Shown one piece after another: positions 14,101 through 27,000 of a DNA stretch of 64,000 bases (its first letter is position 1; every line of letters begins with the position of its first letter). The position numbers were made by a program, and so were the translations under genes. The stretch lies in NCBI GenBank assembly GCA_944470555.2, contig OX104129.1:82234820-82298819 (forward strand), read 5' to 3'. Source of the stretch: Heterobilharzia americana. Taxonomy: Eukaryota > Platyhelminthes > Trematoda > Strigeidida > Schistosomatidae. The notes under the pieces were generated by a model. That model saw only the letters and a list, made by a program, of their open reading frames with translations, searched no databases and was not told where the DNA came from.

Positions 14101-15039
14101 CTTCACTCAGCATAAAGTGTGAACAAGATCCTGATTTTCAACACCAACAGCAATGTCGAGTCAGTGCTGCCATACGATTCAGAAACGTGGCGTGTCACGA
14201 AAAACATTTCTAACAAACTGCAGACATTCATCAACAGCTACCGCCTACGATCACTCGATACTGAAGATCAGATCAGATGGCTAGAAAGAATAAGCAACAA
14301 CAAACTCTGACTGGCTGACAACGAACCAACCAAAAACCTATCGCCTAAAAATTATGCAGAAGAAAGTGGAGATGGATTGTGCATGCACTGATAAAACTAT
14401 TCGGAGACATCACGCTCCAGTTCAGGCCATCGAGTGGAATCTAAGTGGGAAATGCCGAGTTGAGTATCGGAGGCGAGGGTGACATGGAGGAGATCATATG
14501 AAGAAGAAATGAAAGCCTCTGGTCCCTCGTGGAGCCATGTTGAAAAGACTGGAGAGAAGAGAGTGAAATAGAGACGTGCTACTGAGACCTCATATTCCAC
14601 TACGAACCCAAGGGACAAAAATAATAATAATAACAATCTCCACCAACGTAAATTGACTGTACATAGTGTCAAGTCTGTAAAATTGTTTTGGAAGTTTGTC
14701 CAATTCAGTTATTTAAACAATAGAAAAGGAAGTATTAACAATTCTGTTTTAAAAAATGTCTCAATCACTGATAATCTGTAGCCGTTAATCTGATCTTAGT
14801 GCCTGAAATCATTTCGTATACTAATTAGCTTTACTATAGCCATGATAATTATTTTCTTCGGTATTTAAAAATAAACTTTTATTCCTCTGTTGAACATTTT
14901 AATGATCAGGTGACCCTATTGATAAATAACAAATAGACTGTTATTTGTTGTCAATACTGATAAGTACGACTGTTCAGCTTTATTAAATTAAATCATTGAA
15001 AAGAATATTTTCTTCACTGTTTTACATCTTTGTTCTATG

Positions 15040-15099
<60 letters not shown>

Positions 15100-18000
15100 G
15101 AGAGAGAGAGAGATTCTCCTTTCATTATGAAATGAGTCCAGTTAGCTTAGCCTTGGACATTTGACATATCATTTTTATATGCTCAACTTTGGCTGTAAAT
15201 TATAACTTATTAAATCTTCTAAAAAAATGTCTATTAAGTAAATCTGTAGACTTTCGGAGAGCTTAATTTATCTTTTATAGACAATACAAAATGAAGAATC
15301 CGATATTGAATGATCAGAATCTACAATATTCTGTGAAATAAACCACATGCTTCACATACTTTTATCTTTGTCCAGGTATACTGTAAGATGAACCTGAATA
15401 ACTCGAGAGATAAACTTTAATGAACAGTTTACATATTTAACTTCAAAGGAGTAATTAAATAAGTCAATGCATATTGAAATGGTCAATCTTTGCATTTAAG
15501 GTACGATCATTATTTGTTATTCGACATCCAGTGCCTTCCAAAGTGATCGATATGAAGAGTTTCTCCTTCATTATCATCAATAGTATCATCCTTGAGTTAT
15601 GAATTGCTGAATAATGTCTCCTTCCAAATTATACTGGTTCTTCTGAAATTTTTTCTTTCGTTTCATATTTTTCACAATGAAACATATTATGTAACCGTTT
15701 TCCTTTTAAATAGTGTTTTCATATAACTTATTTCATCGGCAATATAGGCTGAAGAATAAATTTTACAATATTACAGAAGTAAACCACACTCCTATTCTCC
15801 TTCTCTTTATTTAATTTCGCAGTTTAATATAGGTAACTCCCTTTATTGCCTTTTCGATTCATAAGTGAATTAGAATGCACTTAATACCCTGATTCTGGAT
15901 ATGATTAAGCCTGAATACAATGAATACTCTATTTCCGCCAATGAGTTCATTGAAGTGACCAAATGGATACTAATAAATACACGAAGGATTATAACACAAT
16001 GAGACATTTGAATTGCATACGAATAGTGACTGTTCTAAAAACAAAGACTTGCCTTGACTACGAGAAAGACGCTTTATTTGTCAAATATGCATCATTTATG
16101 TGCAGTTTTCATGAACACTAGGTCAAAAGTCAAATAGTTTGATTTGATTGGACAACTGTAGAACAAAATTCTCCAATAAAGTTTTTCCTGACCACACAGT
16201 AAAATGAAACGAAACTTGGAATCGGAAACATCTACCTTAGCAGCTGGTGACTTATAATGTTCATTTCCATTTAGGCCTTTTTCTGTCAGTTTATGGTCAG
16301 TGGTTAAGCCATTTCTGCTTGCGTTAAGTGTCATGCTGATTGGTATGCTAGCATAGAAGCTCCGGAGATCAAAACTCTTCTTCTTGGGAAACTGATCACT
16401 TAGTTTGTCAAAATGATGTCTAACGGTTCCTCATCGATAGTTACCTCTTTTCAATAGGGTCGCTTTCTTTAATCAATTTTAGGATTCTTAATATGAGTGT
16501 TTCTAGAAGATTTAAAAGTCCCTATTCTCTGCTGTTTAATGTTTTCAACAGTCTACATCCCAGCTGTTCAATGATTTTGTAAGTACTAGCTTACTTCGTA
16601 AGAATCATGAGGAGTTCTTTTCTCATAGAGAGTCTGCTGAGCTGTTATTTGAACTTTTTCCGCTGAAATCGGAGTAATCAGGGGAAGAGTTCAAGAACTG
16701 GTTCATTAGTTTATCAACTGCACGAAATGCAAATGTATATGGTTCCTCAGTTTGTGGAATTTATGTAGGCTTGCTACCTAGTCTTCGAAAAGGAAGGTTG
16801 TAGGTAATAATAATGTTAGTGTAAAACTTAGCCTGTGTGATAGAATATTATTATTATTATTAGTCCCTTGGGTTCCTAGTGGAACATAGGGCTTCAGTAG
16901 CACGTCTCCAGTGACCTCTGTTCTCTGAGATCTTTTGAACCTGGTTCCACGACAGCCCACAAGCTCTCATTTCTTCCTCACACCATCTCCTTCATGTCAC
17001 CCTCACCTCAAACACCCAACTCGTCGCTTCCCCTGGGGATTCCACTCGAGTACCTGGCCTGAAGCGTGATGTCCTCAGTCGGCCTTCTCAGTGCATGGCT
17101 AATCCATCTCCACTTCTTCCTGCATATTTGTTGGGTGATAGGTTGTTGGTTGGTTCGTTGCCAGAGCTCCTTGTTGCTTATTCTAACTATTCTGGCAATC
17201 CATCTGATCTTCAGTAGCGAGTGTAAGCAGTTGTTGATGAATGTCTGTAGTTTATTGGAAATCCTTTCGTAACGCGCCAAGTCTCCGAGCCATACATGAG
17301 CACTGACTTGACTGGTGTTGGTGTTGAAAACCCGGATCATATTCCGCAAGTTGAGTGCAGAAGATCTCCACATTAGTTTCAGGCTAATTAAGGCCTATCT
17401 TGCTTTTCCGATCCTGACTTTGACATCTTCGTCTGTCCCGCCTGTAGTTGCAACAGTGCTTCCTAGATAAGTGAAGGAGGTTACTTTCTTTAAGTTTCTC
17501 CCGTTGATGGTGATTGGAGTTTGTTGTTGTTGTTGTTGTTGTTGTTGGTTGGGTATCTTCATCACCTCTTTCTTCTCTACATTCACTTGAAGTCCTGTCT
17601 TCGCTGCCCTTCCCTGCCCTGCGCTGCCTCTTCTGTCAACTTGTTAGTTTTCACCTGTAGATCTTCAAGTTTGTGTGACATCAGACACAAGTCATCGTTG
17701 GCAAAATCCAAGTTTCCTAGGTTCTTTTCCGCAGTCCAGTGTATCCCCTCTTATCGCTCCCCACTGTTTGCTGCATGATCCAGTCCACCACAATGAGGAA
17801 TATCATGGGGGATAGTAGGCAACCTTGTTTCACTCCTGTCTTCACTTCAAAAGCGTCACTGAGCTTCCCATTGTGAATTATTTGGCATGTGGCATCTTCG
17901 TATACTTGTTGGATGAGGCGGATAAAGGTTTGCGGTACTCCGTAGTTGTGAAGCAGTTTCCAAATTACTTCTCGGTCGACGCTGTCAAAGGCCTTCTCGA

Positions 18001-21000
18001 AGTCGATAGTGTGACAGAATATAACTTCATATTATATTTTTCATCCAACTAACGCCAAACACATTCGACAAGAGTGACTCATCAGCCGTTGTCAACATTT
18101 TGAAAATTCCACTGGTTAATAAAACGGAAATTCAAAAGTTATGGAATTACCATGATGGGTGATTTTAAAGGCCACCATAATAAAGACTGAAATAACCAAT
18201 TGGGTTTCATTATATCCACTGGTAAGGTAGTTTTTCATAAAACAGAGAAACCTGAATGGTTATCTCAGCAGCTGTTAGGATGGTCTCAAAAGTTACTTAA
18301 TTTGATAATATAAAAGAATATCCTAGTACCTTTTGAAATAACCAACTCAACTTCTCTATTTTATGAAAATCTGCCTTTCCAGATGAAAGAAAGAAACTTA
18401 CTCAGTCATTTTGATCGTTGAAGTCATCGCCAAAATATCAAAACCTTATCTATCCCTTGCTAGGGTGGTCAATAAAGTCGTTCGTTTATTTGATGCAGGC
18501 CATAGTGATAAAGTAGGGGGACTTTAATGGTTACTCTAACAACTATCAAAATGACCAATTACTTTTCTTTATTTCAACTAGAAAGGTAGATTTTCATAAA
18601 ATAGAGAAGTCTAGTTGGTTATTTCAGGGTAGCCTTTAAAATCGTCCATTTCTGCTGAGACGGTAGTTTTTTGTAAACTAAAGAAACGTAATCGGTCATC
18701 TTAGCAGTTTTACGCTCACATTACAAAATTTTCGTTTCTACAAGAAACTAATGTAAGAGTAAAACTTAGGCACTGTGGTAAAGTATAATATCATATTTGA
18801 TTGTGTATTTGACACAATATTATTTACTAGATGGTGTTTTGAGCAGAATTTATTGCTTATACTCATATCAAAGTAATCCTATGCCTTTCAAACTTCAACA
18901 ATGTAGTCCTGCTACATGGGTCAAGTTTTGATTCAATGAACAAATATTCTGTGATCATTCTTTCCCTCCACTAAAGTGACTCTAAAGGCCGCCCTAGCAA
19001 CTTCTGAGATAACCAATTACTTCTGTCCATTTTGATAGGCTTGAAGTAGATAACGAAGTCTGATTGGTTGTTTCACTTGTTGCTAAGGTTAGCCTTTAGG
19101 GTCAACCCTCCATCTAGCTTTATTGCATTTTAAAATTGTCACCCTATGAGTTAGTGCAGGTGGAGCGATAATCGAGTTTTTCTCTAGATTATTTAGTATG
19201 TTTCCTAGAAATTTTGTGTTCTGCTATTCTGACCGACACCAATAGGCTGCTTCGACCCTATATACTTGACCTCACAATTATAGAATATTATTTGATAGCT
19301 TAGTTTGTTTTTCTTAATTGACTCTAGTGGATATTTTAGCCTACAAAGTTTGTCTGTGAACTAGTTTAAGGAATTAAATGCCATCCTAATCTATACATTG
19401 TTAGGAATTCTATGTAAAATCCCCGATATGGCAACACTACAGAGGATTGAAATTCTTTCTTACGCATGTTACAGTCACCACTAACATTACCACTTCTTTT
19501 AGGAGTCCCTATAAACTTTCTATTAAATTCCGGAGGGCAGTTGTTAACGATTAGCGTATCTTTAATGTATTTCAGTTCCTGATTCAGGATTTCTCACTTA
19601 CTAGTCAAACTCCTAGTGCAATTATTTAGATGATATGAAATCCAAGTGTCTCTACGACTGTGTTCGTTTTTGATATCTAAGCTTCCATCTTCTCGCCTAG
19701 TGATTTTCCAATCCAACAAAGGTAATTCCCCTTCTTAATTTTCTAATTTATAACTGAATTGGATTGCATCTACTATCGAGGTAATATATGCCAAAAACCT
19801 CTGGATATGTTCTGACTTCAACACAGCAATATATCACTTAAATATCACCACCATTCTTAGGGTGGAACACAGCGTTCCTAATACCATACTTTCCTAACTG
19901 TCCATGAATATGTCTGCACTATCGGGGATATTGAGAACTGAGGGGATGTTTTGTAGTTGGTTTGCACGTAACTACACGTTACTATACACATTAAACTATG
20001 AGCATTCATAGCAGTGGCTTCAATTCCTTGACGATGGGGTACATTCAACTGTGAAAACTAGAAGTTGAAATGTCAGTTATATGACAGTATAGTTCACACA
20101 TGATACTATGGGTTGTACCATCTGTTAAGTCCTAACAATCGTTCACACATGTGTGCACATGCATGTATACTAACTGTCATTTAACAATTATAACTAATCT
20201 ATCTATTACGTTCCACCAACATGTCTTTCGTTTCTCTTTATGAAGTTTATTAAAGGAGGAATATATTACTAGAAAATCTGTACTTTGTTTCAACTTGTAT
20301 TATTATTTTCATTAGTATGCTATAGCTATAGCGAAAAGATAAAGCTTCATATGATTCCATACAGTAATACACAAATCTTCTTTGAAAGAACGCATAACAT
20401 TATCGTGACACCATAAAAACCTCATTTGAAATGATTAGATAACTCATCTAGGAAAATCGTGTGAAATATTCTAAAGAATATGAATACTTAAACTAAATGA
20501 GTCAATCAACATTATGTGTGTATAAGTGAACACCTAACAGACTAGTATCAGTTCTGCAGGTATAAATCAAATCAGCTGGTTTGAATGTTCAATTATTTTG
20601 AGCATACAGATTAAGCGCTGCCATCTAAAAGAGTGTTTAGATCACCGAGATTCAGTAGGTAAGTACTGTTGGTCAGTCTGAGTGATTTATAACTACTCAT
20701 TTCATCCAGCAGTGTGTATTGTGCATCTTTGATTAGGTATGAAGCTACTTCAACAGGAAAACCAAGCGGTAAACAGAAAAAGAATGAAACGAAAGTAAAT
20801 GAGAGGTTTCTTTGATAAATAAATCAAGACTAGTAGAATTCTAAAAGTGATAAAGTGTGAATGAAACTCTTTGGCATGATGATAGATTTTGAGCTTTCCT
20901 AATAAGAGTTTCTAATTAATAATTATTATCGTTTGGAAGACTCCAGCTAAACGACTAAACCAACGATATAATCTTATGAATTGATTGCATACTTCTATCC

Positions 21001-24000
21001 ACTTACCTGTAGCTTTTTTATAAGCTTTTTCAACTTCACCTATCAGTTACAAATTGTGGCGTAAACGTCAGCTTGACATCTACAGCATGTGTCAGCTACG
21101 TCAATCAATGAAGGTTTATAATCTTCTCAGCTAAATTGCCTTCCTAATCTAACCATTTACTATTATGTGTTAACCTACTGAACGGTTATTTATGAGATAG
21201 TACAGTATATCATCTCGTTCCTTAATCTGAAACCAGTGTGAAGATCTTCTACACTCAGCATAAAGAACAAGATCCGGATTTTCAACACCAACACCAGTCA
21301 AGTCAGCGCTTCTATATGGTTAAGAGACTTGTGGCGTTACAAAAGGCATTTCCGACAAACTACAGATATTCATCAACAACTGCCTACTCTGGCTCGTTAC
21401 TCAAGATCAGATGGCCAGAAAGAATAAGCAACAACGAACTCTGCCTAGCTGGCTGTTAACAAACCAAATAAGAACCTATCATCCAACAAATATGCAAAAG
21501 GAATTGGAGATGGATTGGGCATGCACTGAGAAGACCATTCTGGGACATCACGCGCCAGGCACTCGAGTGGAACCCAGATGGGAAACGACGAGTTGGGCGT
21601 TTGAGGTAAGGGTGACATGGAGGAGATGGTGTGAGGAAGAAATGAGAGCTTGTGAGCTGTCGTGGAGCCAGGTTCAAACGTTTGCAGAGACGACCGTGTG
21701 CTGGAGACGTGCTACTGAAGCGGTATGTTCCACTAGGAACCCAAGAGACAAATAAATAATCAATAATACAGCATTTCATCTAAATTATAGAACGGTTTGC
21801 AGTACTTATTAGATATACAACTAAAGAACATCTGTCAGTCATAGTAATTTGTATGACTATCAATTTTCATCAGAGTCTACATTTAAGCATATACGTTAAT
21901 ATATTGATTATCCTGTAACATAGATTTACATCACATGACAGCATCCAAATTAAAAGTTACTTTTCAACAGGTTTTCAATCAGATAGTAAAAACACTGCTG
22001 TTGAATGCAACCATCGATACAAAAGTAAAACACACAATATAGAATAGATGAAGCAATTATAACACGTTTTACTACATCAGGTACAGAAGAGATGTTAATT
22101 TAACTTTGGAAAGTAAACATGTTTTACAAAAATATTTAGTAAGTAATAACATATGCACTATAGAACGGAGCATAGAATGGCAGTCACCTCTATACCTCAA
22201 CTTCATCGACTTTGAAAAGGCATTCGATAGCGTCGATAGCTCCGAAAAGTAATTTGGCAACTGCTCCAACACTATGGAATATCACAACAACAATATGAAG
22301 ACGTCACATGATCAGTAATTCGCAATGGGAAGCTCAGTGATGCCTTTGAAGTGAAGACGGAAGTAAGACGAGGTGGCTGCCTACTATCACCCATAATCTC
22401 CCTGATTGTGGTCTACCAGACTGGATCATGCAGCAAAACATGATGAGCGAGATGACGGCATCTGCTGGCTGGACCGATGGTAAGACCCTGGAAGATTCGG
22501 ATTTCATTGATGATTTGTGTCTAACACCGCGAAAACTAGAAAATCAACAGGCGAAAACTAAAAAGTTGAAAGAAGAGGTGAGGCAGCGAAAACCAGACTT
22601 CAAGTCAATGCAGAAAAGACGGAGGATACTCAACCAACAACAGCACCAACAGCAAGCACCAGTCATCATTAAAGGGAGAAACCGAGAGGAAGTAGTCTCT
22701 TTCACCTACTCACCTACCTAGGCAGCATCGTTTCAACTACAGGCAACAAAGGCACAGGTGAAGATGTCAAAGCCCAGATCGGAAAAGCAATACTGGCTTT
22801 CATTATCTTGAAACCAGTGTAAAGACCTTCTTCACTCAGCACAAAGAACAACATCCGCATTTTTAAAATCAGTGTCAAGCCAGTGCTTCTATATGGTTCA
22901 GAGACCAGGCACGTTACGAAAGGGATTTCCAACAAACTACAGATATTCATCAACAACTGTCTACGCTGGCTCGTTACTGAAGATCAGATAGCCAGAAGGA
23001 ATAAGCATCAAGGAACATTGGCTGACAACGAGCTAACCAGGAACCTATAACTCAACAAATATGCATTGGAAGGAAGTGAAGACGGATTGGGCATACACTG
23101 AGAAGGCTGACTGGGAACATCACTTGCCAGGTCAGGTACTCGAGTGGAACCCAGATGGGAAGCGACGAGTTAAGGGTTTGAGGTGAGGGTGACATGGAGG
23201 AGATCGTGTGAGGAAGAAATGAGAGGTTGTGGGCAGTGGTGGAGCCAGGTTCAAAAGATTTTCGAGAAGAGAGTTGACTGGAGACGTGCTACTGAAGCGT
23301 TATGTTCCACTAGGAACCCATGGGACATATAATGACATAATATAATACATGTGGAATTATGGTTCATTGACTCCAGAAGTTGACTCCCAACCAGTGGAAC
23401 ATGGATTCGAGCACCTCTCCACCTGCGAGGGTTTGAGCAGCACGTTTCATCCTATTTGGGACACGTTAGCCAGTCTAAACATACTTTTAAAACTTAGTTC
23501 ACTGGCGTAACGATCAGTTCTCACATGGTGAAAGTGACCTGTCGTTGTCTTTTCAGCTTGTTCATTCTCGAGTTTTAACTTGTACAAAGTATACTACACG
23601 CGGAGTAAGCAACTTATCCTGAAAAAGGTTACTATGAAGAATTTCTTGAGAGTTACACCCATCTCAATGTCTTTATCTGGTCTTTTTCAAGTATCTGGGT
23701 ATTTTTAACCCTCACTTTATTACGGTATAGCACATCGAATCTTGTGAATGCACATAATATCTTTAGTAGATAATAAGGTCATAAAGACGACAGTGTATGG
23801 AAATTACAACGGTGTGCATTTCACGTTTTACTCGAAATGAGAAACTGTGACTTATAAAGTCATGTAGGGAATAAACCGAGATATGAATATTTGATGATTC
23901 CACAGTTAGTGGGTACCAGCAATCTAAGTATAAAACTTGGGTGCTGTATTATTATTGTTATTTTTCCCTTGGGTTCCTAGTGAAACACACCGCTTCAGTA

Positions 24001-27000
24001 GCACGTCTCCATTACACTCTGTTCTCGGCAATCTTTTGAACCTGGCGCCAAGACTGCCCACAGGCTTTCATTTCCTAATCACACGATCTCCTTCATGTCA
24101 CCCTCGCCTCAAACGCCCAACTCATCGTTTCCCCTAAGGATCTCACTCAACGGTCTGGCCTCGAGCGTGATGTCTCCGAATGGTTTTATCAGTGCATGCG
24201 CAATCCATCTCAACTTTTTTCGTCTTCATATTTGTTGGGCGATAGGTTCTTGGTTGGTTCGTTGTCAGCTAGCCAGCCAGCCAGAGTTCCATGATGCTTA
24301 TTCTTATTATCCTGGCCATCTGATCTTCAGTATCGAGAGAGCGTCAAGTTTCTGAACCGTATGGCAGCACTGACTCGACATTGGTGTTGGAAATCAAGAT
24401 CTTGTTCACACTTTATGCTGAGTGAAGTAGATCTCCACACCCATCTCAGATTAGTGAAAGCCTGTCTTGCTGTCTTTCCGATCCTGGTCTCGACATCCTC
24501 GTCTCTGCCTTTACTGCCTGTGTTTGAATCGATGCTGCCTTGCCTAGGTAGGTGGGTGGGTGAAAGAGACTACCTCCTCTCAGTTTCTCTCGTTTATGGT
24601 GATTGGTGCCTCTTGTTGTTGATGCTGTTGTTGGTTGAGTACCTTCATCACCTCTGTCTTCTCTACATTGACTTGAAGTCCGGTTTTCGCTGCCTCACCT
24701 CTTCTTTCAACTTGTTAGTTTTTGCCTATGGATCTTTGAGTTTGTGCGACAAGACATTAGATGTAAATGATTGGGGAAATCCAAATTATCTATGGTCTTT
24801 TCATCGGTCCAGCCAGTGGATGCCCGTCCTCTCACCCCGAACGGTTTGCTGCATGATGCAGTCTAGTCGAATACAATCAGGGAGATTAGAGGTGATAGTA
24901 GGCAACTATCTTGTCTTACTCATGTATTCACTTTTAGGCGTCACTGAGCTTTCTATTGTGGATCACTCGGCACTCGGCGTCTTCACATAGTTGTTGAATG
25001 AGGTTGATAAAGACTAGTAAAACTCCATAGTGTTGAAGCAACTGACAAATCACTTCTCGGTCGACGCTATCGAATGCCTTTTCAAAGTCGATTAAGGTTA
25101 GGTGAAGATCCATTTGACTGCCATTCGATACTCTGTTCTATGATGATGCGTGAGGTGGCGTTACAATCTGATCTACACATAATTTGTTCTTCCAGAAGCC
25201 GGCCAACCAGCCTGTTCGGGTTGTTATCTAGTTGAATCCAGCTCATCATCTAGTCTCTCCGGGATGATGCGGCTTAATGTTTTGTTTGGGTTGGACAGCA
25301 GGATGATTCTTCGCCTGCTCTTGCAAAGACTTGTGTCACCCTTCTTTGAGAGTTTGACAAGGTGCACTTTCTTCCAATCAATGGGAAGGTACCTTTCCTT
25401 ACTTCCTTCTTTGCAAACGTTCTGCAGTAGTGGTGTGAGCATGTCCGCTGTTTTCTCTGTGTCTGCATTCAGTGCCTTGAGAGGAGTTCAGTCTGGTCCT
25501 GCTGCTTTCCCGGATTTCAGCAGTTTTGTGACATTCAGGGTTTCTGATTTTGTTGGAAGGCTTTTGTTCACTGATAGTTCTTCGGTTACTGGTGGCATTT
25601 CTGGAGGCGTTGCAGGTGGTGTTCGATTCAAGACTATTCTGAAGTGGTCAGCGTACTGTTTCCTATGTTTTTCCTCTTTGGTAACTAGGTTTCCTTCATT
25701 ATCTTTCATTGGTTTCGTCTGCTTTGGTCTCCTCCCTCTTAAACAGTAACCTGGTTATTTGACATAGTGTTGTCAGGTCTCTGTCTCTCCCACCAGCAGC
25801 CTGTTCTGCTTCACTCGATAATGTGTCGTAGAAGTTGGGGGACCGTGATATAATATAATCCTATATCAGATTTTTTTGATATGTAGCGTACACTGATACC
25901 ATATTATTAACTTGATGATGTTTCCTGCATAAATTATTGCTCATAATCCTTCCAATGTATTCACCTCACTGTCGACATTTGATCTCTATAGTCCTGTCAC
26001 CTGATATTATTTACTTTCATTTGTAGTATATCTTTCCAAATCTCCAGTATAGGTAGTGCGCCATTCCTATTACATGTGTTGGGTGTTGATTTGATGGACA
26101 AAGTGATTTAGTAATCAATCTCTCTCTGTGTGTGTGTCTAATTATATTGGAGTTAAGTACAATGGCTTTGTCCCAACCTATTGTGTGGTTATGTATTAAT
26201 GCATAGATTCCAATAGCAGATTTTTTTCAGGTTATTGATCTTATTTGCGTCTGTCATTCTATATTTGGCTAAATTCTGATGTTTCGATAATCTAACTAAC
26301 CCCCACCGGCTAGTTTAACCTATGTACTTTACCTCATAGTCATTACATGGAACTTGAGAGTGTACATTAATTTGCTTAATTGGTTCTATCAGATCCATAA
26401 GCTGGCAAAGTTTATCTCTCAGTGAGTTTGTAGATTTGAATGCCACCCTCATTCCAGCCTTGTTGAGAATCTTACATAAAGTTTTTGATGTTCCTTCCTT
26501 ATGGTGTAATACTATGGAGACTGTGAACTATTTTCTATTCGTGTTATCGTTATTATTCCTGCTCGTGTTACTGTTGCTATTATTAGCACTTCTTTTGTAT
26601 GTTTTAATTCCTATAAAAATCAGATGTCGAAAGTGAGGTGATTACCCTGATATGATTATGAGTAATAATTTATGCTCGATTTCATCAGTCAGGTCATCAT
26701 ACTGATCCAAACAGCAAGTGGCCGTATCGCTTGTTTCAAGCCATCTTCAACAGAAGTGTATCCTGAAGATTCATGACACTGTAGTGTTGGAGATAAGACC
26801 TAGTGATCTCAAGTGAATGGTTGTCAACAGAAACCTTTTTGTCACCACAGTTGGACAGTTGAAAAACTACTCAGCTACGAGAAATGTTAACGTGGGCATT
26901 ACAATTCATAAATCATTTGGAAACTGGTCCATGCAAGTCAGTTAGCCAAATTCATGTGATGTGAACTAATTCGGTTCCGTGATCTAAGTTTGTCCGAGTA

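Noticed and set aside
24361..24990. A 209-codon + strand ORF rich in Leu that recurs at 42478-43005 and, inverted, at 13784-14113
   Set aside because: It is the antisense of the RTE-1 RT region. Its conservation simply reflects near-identical LINE copies; the sense strand carries the RT motifs.
26436..26636. A small hydrophobic protein (LLFLLVLLLLLLALLLYVLI)
   Set aside because: The ORF is a T/C-rich simple stretch inside a Penelope remnant with no conserved neighbours.
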